Below are positions 50,431 to 58,746 of a stretch of 64,000 nucleotides of DNA, in pieces. The notes under the pieces are model-generated. The model was given only the letters and a program-made list of their open reading frames with translations, ran no database searches and was not told the origin of the DNA. Source of the DNA: Streptomyces oceani (GTDB taxonomy: Bacteria; Actinomycetota; Actinomycetes; Streptomycetales; Streptomycetaceae); contig NZ_LJGU01000115.1 of assembly GCF_001751245.1 (NCBI RefSeq), positions 1 to 64,000 on the forward strand. Reading direction: 5' to 3'. A program made the position numbers and the translations under genes. Positions within the stretch are counted from its first letter, which is position 1. Each line of letters opens with the position of its first letter.

Positions 50431-51620
50431 TGCGCATCGCTTATCTCCTACTACATGCCTGGGGCATGGGCGGCACCATCCGCACCGTGATGAACCAGGC
50501 CAACACCCTGGTCGCCGCGGGACACGAGGTGGAACTCGTCAGCGCCGTACGGCACCGGGACGAGGTCCGGTTCCCGCTCGACCCCCGGGTGCGGGTCACC
50601 GCGCTCACCGACAGCCGCGGTGCGAGCGCGCCCACCGTGGCGGCCACGCCGAGCGACGGCCAGTCCGACAAGCCCAAGGAGGACGCACCGCTCCACATCC
50701 CGCGCGGCGAGTTCGGCTACCGGTACTTCAACCGGCACCTGGAAGACGCCATCATGGCCTACTGCAGTGGCGTGCGGGACATCGACGTGCTCGTCTCCAC
50801 TCGTCCCGGTCTGAACTTCCTCGTCGCGCGGTCCGCGCCGAAGAGCATCGTGCGCGTGGCACAGGAGCACATGAACCTCTCGGTGCACCGGCCGGACGTA
50901 CGAAAGTCCATCAAGGACTACTACCCGAAGTTCGACGCCGTGGCCGTCCTCACCCACCGGGACCGGGAGGACTACGGCGAGCTGCTGCCGAAGGCCCGTA
51001 TCCTGCGCATCCCCAACGCCGTGCACGAGATCGAGCCGAGATCCGTCGACTACGACTCGAAGATCGTGTCGGCGGCGGGCCGGCTCGCCCCGCAGAAGGG
51101 TTTCGACATGCTGCTCCCGGCCTTCCAGAAGGTCGCCGAGCGGCATCCGGACAGCCAGTTGCGGATCTACGGCGGCGGGGAGAAGAAGGCCGAGCTGCGG
51201 GAGCAGATCGAGAAGCTGCACTTGTACAACCACGTCTATCTCATGGGACACACCTCCCAGTTGGACAAGGAACTGGCCAAGTCCTCCGTGTACGTCCTCA
51301 GTTCCCGATTCGAGGGCCTGCCGATGGTGATGATCGAGGCCATGACGCACGGCCTGTGCGTCGTCAGTTTCGACTGTCCGACGGGCCCCGCGGACGTACT
51401 CACCGACGGCCAGGAAGGGCTGCTCGTGCCGGCGGAGGACGTCGACGCGCTGGCGGACGCGCTGTGCACGGTGCTGGACGACGCGGACCTGCGGCGGCGG
51501 ATGGGCGGGACGGCACGGGAGAGCGCCCGCGACTACGCCCCCGCCGCGGTGCACCCGCAGTGGGAGAAGCTGTTCGAGGAACTCCTCGCCGAGCGGGGCA
51601 CGAAGGCGGGGCAGCGATGA
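50430..51620 (+). CDS. glycosyltransferase family 4
   Basis: The protein has 396 residues. It begins MRIAYLLLHAWGMGGTIRTV, a GT-B start with a Gly-rich loop. The C-terminal nucleotide-sugar domain has VSAAGRLAPQKGFDMLLPAF, LRIYGGGEKKAELREQI and the E-x7-E motif in SRFEGLPMVMIEAMTHG. It is a retaining cytosolic transferase of the kind that adds glycerol-phosphate or hexose units to cell-surface polymers. ATG overlaps the preceding stop by one base (TGATG), and its own stop overlaps the cysD start. Confidence 0.92.
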   Translation: MRIAYLLLHAWGMGGTIRTVMNQANTLVAAGHEVELVSAVRHRDEVRFPLDPRVRVTALTDSRGASAPTVAATPSDGQSDKPKEDAPLHIPRGEFGYRYFNRHLEDAIMAYCSGVRDIDVLVSTRPGLNFLVARSAPKSIVRVAQEHMNLSVHRPDVRKSIKDYYPKFDAVAVLTHRDREDYGELLPKARILRIPNAVHEIEPRSVDYDSKIVSAAGRLAPQKGFDMLLPAFQKVAERHPDSQLRIYGGGEKKAELREQIEKLHLYNHVYLMGHTSQLDKELAKSSVYVLSSRFEGLPMVMIEAMTHGLCVVSFDCPTGPADVLTDGQEGLLVPAEDVDALADALCTVLDDADLRRRMGGTARESARDYAPAAVHPQWEKLFEELLAERGTKAGQR

Positions 51621-52552
51621 CCGGTCCGGAGCAACTGCCCGAAACACCGTACGAGCCGTACGCGTTGGCGCATCTGGATGCGTTGGAGTCGGAGGCGGTG
51701 CACATCTTCCGGGAGGTGGCCGGGGAGTTCGAGCGGCCGGTGATCCTCTACTCCGGTGGCAAGGACTCCATCGTGATGCTCCATCTGGCGCTGAAGGCGT
51801 TCGCCCCCGCGCCCGTGCCCTTCGCCCTGCTGCACGTGGACACCGGACACAACTTCCCCGAGGTCCTCCACCACCGGGACACCGAGGTCGCCCGGCACGG
51901 CCTGCGCCTGCACGTGGCCTCCGTCCAGGAGTACATCGACGACGGACGACTACGCGAACGCCCCGACGGCACCCGCAACCCCCTACAGACCACGCCCCTG
52001 CTGGAAGCCATCAACGGCAACCGCTTCGACGCCGTCTTCGGCGGCGGACGCCGCGACGAGGAGAAGGCCCGCGCCAAGGAACGCGTCTTCTCCCTGCGCG
52101 ACGAGTTCGGCGGCTGGAACCCACGCCGCCAACGCCCCGAACTGTGGCAGCTCTACAACGGCCGCCACGCCCCCGGCGAACACGTCCGCGTCTTCCCGCT
52201 GTCCAACTGGACCGAACTGGACGTGTGGCAGTACATCGCCCGGGAGGACATCAACCTGCCCGCCATCTACTACGCCCACCAGCGCGAGGTCTTCTCCCGC
52301 GACGGCATGTGGCTCTCCCCCGGCCACTGGGGCGGACCCGGCGAGGACGAACCACTCGAGAAGCGCCGGGTGCGCTACCGCACCGTCGGCGACATGTCCT
52401 GCACCGGAGCCGTCGACTCCGACGCCGACACCATCGAGAAGGTCATCACCGAGATCACCGCCTCCCGCCTGACCGAACGCGGCGCCACCCGCGCCGACGA
52501 CAAACTCTCCGAGGCCGCCATGGAAGACCGCAAGCGCGAGGGATACTTCTGA
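51617..52552 (+). CDS. cysD: sulfate adenylyltransferase subunit 2
   Basis: The protein has 311 residues. The PP-loop SGGKDS (46-51) and the blocks LLHVDTGHNFPEVLHHRD, FDAVFGGGRRDEEKARAKER and FPLSNWTELDVWQYI identify CysD. With the GTPase CysN it forms APS from ATP and sulfate, which CysC then phosphorylates to PAPS. No cysN or cysC gene follows; a terminator and a convergent importer operon stand there. The subunit must pair with a CysN from elsewhere. ATG overlaps the GT4 stop by 4 bases. Confidence 0.96.
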   Translation: MTGPEQLPETPYEPYALAHLDALESEAVHIFREVAGEFERPVILYSGGKDSIVMLHLALKAFAPAPVPFALLHVDTGHNFPEVLHHRDTEVARHGLRLHVASVQEYIDDGRLRERPDGTRNPLQTTPLLEAINGNRFDAVFGGGRRDEEKARAKERVFSLRDEFGGWNPRRQRPELWQLYNGRHAPGEHVRVFPLSNWTELDVWQYIAREDINLPAIYYAHQREVFSRDGMWLSPGHWGGPGEDEPLEKRRVRYRTVGDMSCTGAVDSDADTIEKVITEITASRLTERGATRADDKLSEAAMEDRKREGYF

Positions 52553-52555
52553 CGG

Positions 52556-52603
52556 GCGAGGGGCGAACTCACTCCCGCCTGGGGAAGTGAGTTCGCCCCT
52601 CGC
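52556..52603. terminator. bidirectional terminator between cysD and the importer operon
   Basis: GCGAGGGGCGAACTCACT (52556-52573) and its exact complement (52586-52603) form an 18-bp stem with a 12-nt loop. It lies between two convergent genes. Confidence 0.85.
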
Positions 52604-52604
52604 C

Positions 52605-53420
52605 TCACTTCAGACCCGTCAGCGCGATGCCTCGCACGAAGTAGCGCTGGCTGAAGATGAGGATCAACGCGGTCGGGACGAACATCAGCACCGAGCCGGC
52701 CGCGGTCAGGTGCCAGAGCGTGAAGTGCTCCTGGTTGAAGAGGGTGAGCCCGACCGGGATCGTCCGCATGTCCTCGGTGGTGGTCGCCACCAGCGGCCAC
52801 AGGAACTCGTTCCACTGGAAGACGAAGGTGAACAGTCCGAGCACCGCCATCGCCGGTTTCGCCTGCGGCAGCACGATCCGCCAGTAGATGCCGAACTCCG
52901 AGGCGCCGTCCACCCGGGCGGCGTGGATGAGGTCGTCCGGAATGGGCTGCATGAACTGCCGCATCAGGAAGATGCCGAAGCCGTCCATCAGGAACGGCAG
53001 GATGAGCGCCTGATAGCTGTTCAGCCAGCCCATGTTGGACATCATCACGTAGAGCGGGATCATCCGGACGAACAGGGGGATCATCAGGGTCGCCAGGATG
53101 GCGTAGAACAGCGTGTCGCGCAGCGGGAAGTCGAACTTCGCGAAGACGTAGCCCACCAGCGGGTCGAAGACCAGGTGGGCCACGGTGATGCCGCCCGCCA
53201 CGACGAGGCTGTTGAGGATGAAGTCACCGAACGGCGCCTGCTCGAAGAGCGTCGCGTAGTTCCCCCACTGCGGCGACTCGGGCAGCAGCACCGCCTCCCC
53301 GGACAGGGTCTCGCCCTCGGTCTGTAGGGACAGCGCGACCATGTAGAGCAGTGGTACGACGGTCAGCGCGCTGGCTCCCAGCAGCAACACGTAGATGGTG
53401 ATCCGCACACCGCGGGTCAT
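52605..53420 (-). CDS. carbohydrate ABC transporter permease (MalG type)
   Basis: The protein has 271 residues and six transmembrane helices. The EAA-loop block reads DDLIHAARVDGASEFGIYWR with IVLPQAKPA after it, the contact site for the ATPase. The start ATG overlaps the stop of the upstream permease gene by one base. As the last gene of the operon it is the inner partner of the MalF-type permease. Substrate is a sugar or oligosaccharide of unknown kind. Confidence 0.94.
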   Translation of the reverse strand: MTRGVRITIYVLLLGASALTVVPLLYMVALSLQTEGETLSGEAVLLPESPQWGNYATLFEQAPFGDFILNSLVVAGGITVAHLVFDPLVGYVFAKFDFPLRDTLFYAILATLMIPLFVRMIPLYVMMSNMGWLNSYQALILPFLMDGFGIFLMRQFMQPIPDDLIHAARVDGASEFGIYWRIVLPQAKPAMAVLGLFTFVFQWNEFLWPLVATTTEDMRTIPVGLTLFNQEHFTLWHLTAAGSVLMFVPTALILIFSQRYFVRGIALTGLK

Positions 53421-54325
53421 CAGTACTGCACCTCCCGACGCCGTCCGGCACGCAGTTGCAGGGCGGTGAACACCATGATCACGATGAGCAGCAGCACCGA
53501 CAACGCCGAGGAGTAGCCGAAGTCCCGGCTGTCGAAGGCGACGTTGAAGATGTGGAAGACGATCAGGTCGGAGCTGTTGGCCGGGCCGCCGTTGGTGATG
53601 ATGTACGCCTGGCCGAAGGCCTGCAGCCCGGTGATGACGGACATCACGGTGACGAACAGCGTCGTCGGGGTGAGCAGCGGCAGCGTGATACGCCAGAACC
53701 GTTGCGCCGTGCTGGCGCCGTCGACGTACGCCGCCTCGTAGTACACCTCGGGGATCCCCTGCAGACCCGCCAGGAAGAGGATCATGGTGTATCCGGCGAT
53801 CTGCCACACGGTGACCACGGTGATGGTGGCCAGCGGGTTGGTGTTCAGCCACTGCTGGGTGGGCAGACCGAGCTCCTCCAGCAGCCGGTTCAGGATGCCC
53901 AGGTGCGGATGCAGGATGTTGCGCCACAGCAGACCGACCACGGCCACCGAGGTGAGGTACGGCACCAGCAGCGCCAGTCGGAAGGCCGTACGCCCCCGCA
54001 GCGGGCGGTTCACCAGCAGCGCGAGGCCCAGTCCGAAGACGATCGCGCCGAGGGTCGTGCCGAGGGCGAAGAACAGCGTGATGGTGAAGGAGTTGCGTGC
54101 CGCCGGGTCGTCGAACGCCCTCTCGTAGTTGCCGAGACCGTTGAACTCGTCGGCCTGCGGTCCGGTGTGCAGGCTGGTGTTCACGATGTCCGCGATCGGC
54201 ATGTAGTAGAACACCGCGAAGAAGATCAGCGCGGGCGTGAGGAAGAGGTACGCGGTCCGGATCTGGCGTCCTCTGAGGGTGCGCGGACGTCTCCGGGCGA
54301 AGCGACCGGGTAGCTGCACCGCCAT
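53420..54325 (-). CDS. carbohydrate ABC transporter permease (MalF type)
   Basis: The protein has 301 residues and six transmembrane helices after a basic N terminus. The EAA-loop reads YYEAAYVDGASTAQRFWRIT. The block ANSSDLIVFHIFNVAF precedes the last helix. It lies 4 bp after the binding-protein gene. Like most Streptomyces CUT1 importers, the operon lacks an ATPase gene, so the general ATPase MsiK probably drives it. Confidence 0.94.
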   Translation of the reverse strand: MAVQLPGRFARRRPRTLRGRQIRTAYLFLTPALIFFAVFYYMPIADIVNTSLHTGPQADEFNGLGNYERAFDDPAARNSFTITLFFALGTTLGAIVFGLGLALLVNRPLRGRTAFRLALLVPYLTSVAVVGLLWRNILHPHLGILNRLLEELGLPTQQWLNTNPLATITVVTVWQIAGYTMILFLAGLQGIPEVYYEAAYVDGASTAQRFWRITLPLLTPTTLFVTVMSVITGLQAFGQAYIITNGGPANSSDLIVFHIFNVAFDSRDFGYSSALSVLLLIVIMVFTALQLRAGRRREVQY

Positions 54326-54329
54326 ACCG

Positions 54330-55628
54330 CTACCCCTCGATCAGCTTGCGGCCGGCGTCGACGTACTTCTCGTACGCCTCCTCGACCGGTTTCCGCTCCA
54401 TGATGACGCCCTGGTAGAGAACCTTGAAAAGCTCGCCGGAGAGTTCCCCGTAATGCCCGGTCAGATACAGGTCCTCGTAGGCGTCCTCGGCGTACGTCAA
54501 TCCCTCCGCGAAGGCGTTGGCCACCGGATCGTTCTGCACCACCGGGTCCTTCGCCCAGGACTTTCGGGGCATCAGCATGCCTTCCTTCTTGGTGACGGCG
54601 ATTTCCGTGCTGAGCTGGGTGAGGCGCTTGATCAGGTCCCAGGCGAGATCGGGGTTCTTCGCCTTGGCCGGGATCAGCAGGCTGCTCCCGGCGAGGATCG
54701 TGGACTGCTTCTCCTTCCTCGGCACCTGTGCGACGCCGAGTTCGAGCTCCGGGCTGCTCGCCCGGATCGGCTCCAGGTCCCACGGCCCGGAGACGATCAT
54801 CGCCACGCGCTCGGCGGACAGCAGCTTCTGCGGCCCCGAGTAGTCCGTGCTGGGCACCGGCACCGGCGAGATCTTGTGCTTGTGCACCAGGTCGGCCTGG
54901 AACTGGAGGGCTTCCAGGGTCGCCGAGCGCGGGATGAGCAGGTCCTTCGTCTTCGGGTCGTAGTGCCGTACGCCGTTCTGCAGCAGCCATGGCCAGGCGT
55001 AGGTGTAGTCCTGGTTGAGGGCGAGGGCGTGCACGTCTCCCCGCGTCAGCTCCTTCCCGACGCTCACCACCTCGTCCCAGGTGGTGGGGGGTCGGACGTT
55101 CGCCTCCCGGAACATCCTCTTGTTGTAGAGCAGCAGGCTGCACGTCTGGTGCAGCTGTATTCCGTAGGTGTCGCCCTCGTGCGTGTTCCGCTTGATCGTC
55201 GCGTCCTGCCAGTCGTCCGGGTAGCCGATGTCGGCGCCGTCCCGCTCGACGTACTTCTGCAGGTTGAGCGCGTTCCCGCTCAACGCGAACTCCTGAACCC
55301 AGGAGGTGTTCTCCAGCAGGTCCGGAACGTTCCCCGAGGCGAAGTCGGCGAGAATGCGGGTACGCATGTCCGGCCACTGGTACTTCTGCATGCGGACCCT
55401 GACGCCGTGTTCCTTCTCGAAAGCGGCGATGACCTTCCGGTAGGCCGCGTAATCATGCCCCGCGTTCCAGTACACGCTGACCGTGCCGCTTCCCCCGCTG
55501 CCCCCGGCCCCCCCGGCCTCCGGCGCCCCCGATCCGCAGGCGGACAACGGCACGGCCGCCGCGGCGCCTCCCGCCAGGCCCATGAGTCTGCGCCGGGACA
55601 GCGGTTCCGTGGAACCGTATTCGGGCAT
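54330..55628 (-). CDS. sugar-binding lipoprotein of the CUT1 importer
   Basis: The protein has 432 residues. The N terminus carries a twin-Arg motif and lipobox: SRRRLMGLAGGAAAAVPLSAC, with Cys 31. The mature part has VSVYWNAGHDYAAYRKVIAA and DFASGNVPDLLENTSWVQ, typical of SBP_bac_1. A Gly/Ser-rich linker follows the lipid anchor. It delivers its sugar to the two permeases encoded just downstream. ATG at 55628 is first in the operon; no operator like the DasR boxes is seen in its 152-bp upstream spacer. Confidence 0.92.
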   Translation of the reverse strand: MPEYGSTEPLSRRRLMGLAGGAAAAVPLSACGSGAPEAGGAGGSGGSGTVSVYWNAGHDYAAYRKVIAAFEKEHGVRVRMQKYQWPDMRTRILADFASGNVPDLLENTSWVQEFALSGNALNLQKYVERDGADIGYPDDWQDATIKRNTHEGDTYGIQLHQTCSLLLYNKRMFREANVRPPTTWDEVVSVGKELTRGDVHALALNQDYTYAWPWLLQNGVRHYDPKTKDLLIPRSATLEALQFQADLVHKHKISPVPVPSTDYSGPQKLLSAERVAMIVSGPWDLEPIRASSPELELGVAQVPRKEKQSTILAGSSLLIPAKAKNPDLAWDLIKRLTQLSTEIAVTKKEGMLMPRKSWAKDPVVQNDPVANAFAEGLTYAEDAYEDLYLTGHYGELSGELFKVLYQGVIMERKPVEEAYEKYVDAGRKLIEG

Positions 55629-55780
55629 CGATCACTCCTCTCGACGCTTGCGTCCTCGCACAGCCGAGTCCCTATTGCCGCCCTGGCACTGTCGCTCCGT
55701 CAACCTGTGTGCACCACTTGATCCCCCACACGTGTGCGGCGGGCCGGTACGGGCATGCACCAGCACCCGTGTGCCGGCGG

Positions 55781-56830
55781 TCACCGCACGGCACCCAGCG
55801 GCGCCTTGGCGAAGCTCTCCATCCCGGCCTCGAACCCCACCCTCGGCCGCCAACCGAGCCGCTCGCGCAGCCCGCGGGAGTCGGCGGTGATGTGCCGTAC
55901 GTCGCCCAGCCGGTACTCCCCCGTCACCACCGGTTCCGGACCGCCGTACGCCCGGGCCAGCGCGCTGGCCATCTCCCGGATGGTGTGCGGCTCCCCGCTG
56001 CCGGTGTTGTACGCCCGCAGCTCCCCGGCCGGTTGCGCGGCCTGCGCCAGTGCCTCCAGGGCGGTGACGTTCGCCGCCGCCACGTCGGTGACGTGTACGA
56101 AGTCCCGCCGCTGCGCCCCGTCCTCGTACACCCGGGGAGCCTCGCCGCGCTCCAGCGCGGAGCGGAAGAACGAGGCGACACCGGCGTACGGGGTGTCCCG
56201 GGGCATCCGCTCGCCGTACACGTTGTGGTAGCGCAGGCTGATCGCACGGCCGCCGGTGGCGCGGGCCCAGGCGGCTGCCAGGTGTTCCTGGGCCAGCTTG
56301 GTGGTGGCGTACACGTTCCTCGGGTCACAGGGCGCGTCCTCCCCCACCAGACCGGGTTCCAGGGCGGCGGCGCAGTGCGGGCAGGGCGGGTCGAAACGGC
56401 CGCCGTCCAGGTCCGCCCGCTCGCGTGGCCCGGGGCGTACGACACCGTGCGTGGGGCAGACGTAGCGGCCCTCGCCGTAGACGACCATCGAGCCGGCGAG
56501 CACCAGCGGAGGCGGCACGGACCCGCGGGCCATCTGGCTCAGCAGCACGGCGGTGCCCAGGTCGTTGTCGCTCACGTAGCCGGCGGCGTCCTCAAAGCCC
56601 TTGCCCAGTCCCACTCGGGCCGCCTGGTGGCATACGGCGTCCACGCCCACCAGCGCCCTCGCGACGGTCTCGGCGTCCCGCACGTCGCCGCGCACCTCGG
56701 TCGTGACCACGCTGCCTGGTCGCTCGGCAGGCGTGATGTCCAGCGACACGACCTCGTGCCCCGCCGACTCGAGCGCTTCCACGATGTGCGAGCCGATGAA
56801 GCCGGCTCCTCCGGTGACCAGTATCCGCAT
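55781..56830 (-). CDS. extended SDR NAD-dependent epimerase/dehydratase with Cys/His insert
   Basis: The protein has 349 residues. The Rossmann motif GGAGFIG lies at 7-13 and the catalytic Y174/K178 in NVYATTKLAQEH. Between strands, an insert of about 35 residues carries C125, H128, C150 and C153 (CPTHG and CPHC), which looks like a zinc knuckle. Ser/Thr for catalysis is S114 (LAGSMVVYGEG). It probably acts on an NDP-sugar. Its neighbours are the sugar importer and a thiolase; glycosyltransferase genes lie a few kilobases away. Confidence 0.87.
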   Translation of the reverse strand: MRILVTGGAGFIGSHIVEALESAGHEVVSLDITPAERPGSVVTTEVRGDVRDAETVARALVGVDAVCHQAARVGLGKGFEDAAGYVSDNDLGTAVLLSQMARGSVPPPLVLAGSMVVYGEGRYVCPTHGVVRPGPRERADLDGGRFDPPCPHCAAALEPGLVGEDAPCDPRNVYATTKLAQEHLAAAWARATGGRAISLRYHNVYGERMPRDTPYAGVASFFRSALERGEAPRVYEDGAQRRDFVHVTDVAAANVTALEALAQAAQPAGELRAYNTGSGEPHTIREMASALARAYGGPEPVVTGEYRLGDVRHITADSRGLRERLGWRPRVGFEAGMESFAKAPLGAVR

Positions 56831-56936
56831 GTGACCACGCTAGGCGCGGGCGTGGTCAGGGCGGCGATGCCGCTCCGTGCCGTCAGTGATCCGTAAGGTC
56901 TGGTCACCGCCCCCGGCTGCTGCCACGATCGGTGCC

Positions 56937-58160
56937 ATGACCGACGACCGGCTCCGTGATGTGTACGTCCTCGACGCCGTCCGCACCCCGATCGGCAAGT
57001 ACGGCGGCGCGCTGGCCTCCGCACGACCCGACGACCTGGCCGCGCATGCCGTGCGCGCCCTGCTGGAGCGTACGCCGGCCCTCCCGCCGGATCGGGTCGA
57101 CGACGTCGTCCTCGGCAACGCGAACGGCGCCGGTGAGGAGAACCGGAACGTCGGGCGGATGGCCGTACTGCTTTCCGGGCTGCCGCTGAGCGTGCCGGGT
57201 AGCACGGTCAACCGGCTGTGCGCCTCCGGGCTGGAAGCGGTGGTGCAGGCCGCACGTATGATCGCGGTCGGGGACGCGGCGGCGGTGATCGCCGGCGGGG
57301 TGGAGTCGATGAGCCGCGCGCCCTGGGTCGTACCGAAACCGGAACGCGCCTTCCCAGCCGGCGCGCCGCAGATGCACTCGACCACACTGGGCTGGCGCAT
57401 GGTGAACGCGCGTATGCGCCCGGAGTGGACGGTCTCCCTCGGGGAGGGCGCCGAACTGGTCGCGGACAAGCACGGGATCAGCCGGACGCGGCAGGACGAG
57501 TTCGCCGCGGCCAGTCATCACAAAGCGGTGGCGGCCTGGCAGGCCGGGAGGTACGACGCCGAGGTGGTGCCGTATCCGGGCGTGACCCTGGCGCGGGACG
57601 AGACCATCCGGGACGGCAGTACGCCGGAGGCCCTCGCGCGTCTGAAACCGGTCTTCCGCACGGGCGGGACCGGCAGCGACAGCGGTGGCACGGACGGCAC
57701 GGTCACCGCCGGAAACTCCTCTCCACTCAACGACGGGGCCGCGGCGCTGCTGCTCGTCGACGAGGCTGGTCTCGCCGAGACCGGCGGGGAGCCGCTGGCC
57801 CGGATCTCCGCCTCGGCGGTGACCGGGATCGAGCCCCAGCTGTTCGGCCTGGGGCCGGTGGAGGCCGTAGGGCGAGCGCTGGGCAAGGCGGGGCGCGGGT
57901 TCGACGAGCTGCGTACGGTCGAGCTCAACGAGGCATTCGCGGCGCAGGCCCTGGGCTGCCTCGCCGAGTGGCCAGAGCTGGACCCCGAGGTGGTCAACCC
58001 ACGAGGCGGCGCGATCGCGCTCGGCCACCCTCTCGGGGCGTCGGGCGCCCGACTGGCCGGCGCGGTGGCGCACCAACTGGCGGCGGCGGGGTCGGGTACG
58101 GGCCTGGCCGCGCTGTGCGTCGGGGTGGGGCAGGGTCAAGCGCTCGTCCTGGAGCGTTGA
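56937..58160 (+). CDS. acetyl-CoA acetyltransferase-type thiolase
   Basis: The protein has 407 residues. The nucleophile C95 lies in NRLCASGLEAVVQAARM. H364 lies in ALGHPLGASGARLAG and C394 in LCVGVGQGQALVLE; the last block is usually CIGGGQG, so Val replaces the middle Gly. NEAFAAQ is present. It may condense acetyl-CoA or cleave 3-oxoacyl-CoA (PaaJ/PcaF-like). No other beta-oxidation gene is adjacent. ATG at 56937 has no ribosome-binding site, but CACGAT 7 bases before it could be the -10 of a leaderless mRNA. Confidence 0.94.
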   Translation: MTDDRLRDVYVLDAVRTPIGKYGGALASARPDDLAAHAVRALLERTPALPPDRVDDVVLGNANGAGEENRNVGRMAVLLSGLPLSVPGSTVNRLCASGLEAVVQAARMIAVGDAAAVIAGGVESMSRAPWVVPKPERAFPAGAPQMHSTTLGWRMVNARMRPEWTVSLGEGAELVADKHGISRTRQDEFAAASHHKAVAAWQAGRYDAEVVPYPGVTLARDETIRDGSTPEALARLKPVFRTGGTGSDSGGTDGTVTAGNSSPLNDGAAALLLVDEAGLAETGGEPLARISASAVTGIEPQLFGLGPVEAVGRALGKAGRGFDELRTVELNEAFAAQALGCLAEWPELDPEVVNPRGGAIALGHPLGASGARLAGAVAHQLAAAGSGTGLAALCVGVGQGQALVLER

Positions 58161-58280
58161 GGGGCGGGCGGCCCACGGTCCTGCCCGGCGGCGCAGGAGG
58201 GAGTGCGCGATCACCGCCCTGAGTACGATATGGTTCTTCATGCGCGATCGGCACCGGGAAGCACCGGGCCGGGCGGGCAC

Positions 58281-58354
58281 CGGGACGTGGCGCAGTTTGG
58301 TAGCGCACCTGACTGGGGGTCAGGGGGTCGTGGGTTCAAATCCCGCCGTCCCGA
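58281..58354 (+). tRNA. tRNA-Pro (anticodon GGG)
   Basis: It is 74 nt without encoded CCA. The acceptor stem is CGGGACG/CGTCCCG, the D arm GCGC-AGTTTGGTA-GCGC, the anticodon stem CCTGA/TCAGG with loop CTGGGGG, and the T arm GTGGGTTCAAATCCCGC. All four stems pair. A terminator follows at 58382. Confidence 0.95.
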
Positions 58355-58381
58355 CGTGTGTGGTGTCTCAGGACATCGGAG

Positions 58382-58415
58382 ACTCCCGGACTCGCGGTTG
58401 TGGGTTCGGGAGTTT
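58382..58415 (+). terminator. terminator of tRNA-Pro
   Basis: ACTCCCGGA (58382-58390) pairs with TTCGGGAGT (58405-58413) and is followed by TTTGTTAT, a rare U-rich tail for this DNA. Confidence 0.75.
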
Positions 58416-58746
58416 GTTATGTGTGGGTGGGGTGGCTGGCTGGTGGGGCTGGGCGCGCAGCCAGTTCTTCATCGTCTGCTGGAAGCGTTCGTCCATGTCG
58501 CGGCGAATGCGCCGTACGTGAGCCTGTTGAAGACCGCAGCCCGCTCAGCCGGCACCCAACGACCCTTTCCAGCCTCGGCAAACGACGTCCACCGCAGCCT
58601 TCCCAGCAGCTTTCCGAGCTGTGCTGTGGTCATGGTCGGAGAGCGGAGGCACGACCCGCCCTTGTCGACCATACGGTCACCGCCCGCGCCGCCGTGGCCC
58701 AAGCCCACGCCCAGGACACGTCCTGACGCCAGTTGCGGGACAGCTG
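58416..58746 (-). other. gene-poor stretch after the tRNA with a short unresolved reading frame
   Basis: A 54-codon minus-strand frame (58633 to 58469) starts MTTAQLGKLLGRLRWTSFAE, but it has no ribosome-binding site and no recognised family. It may be the tail of a lost gene. No duplicate of the tRNA 3' end was found in the following 4 kb, so an integrated element is not demonstrated. Confidence 0.35.
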
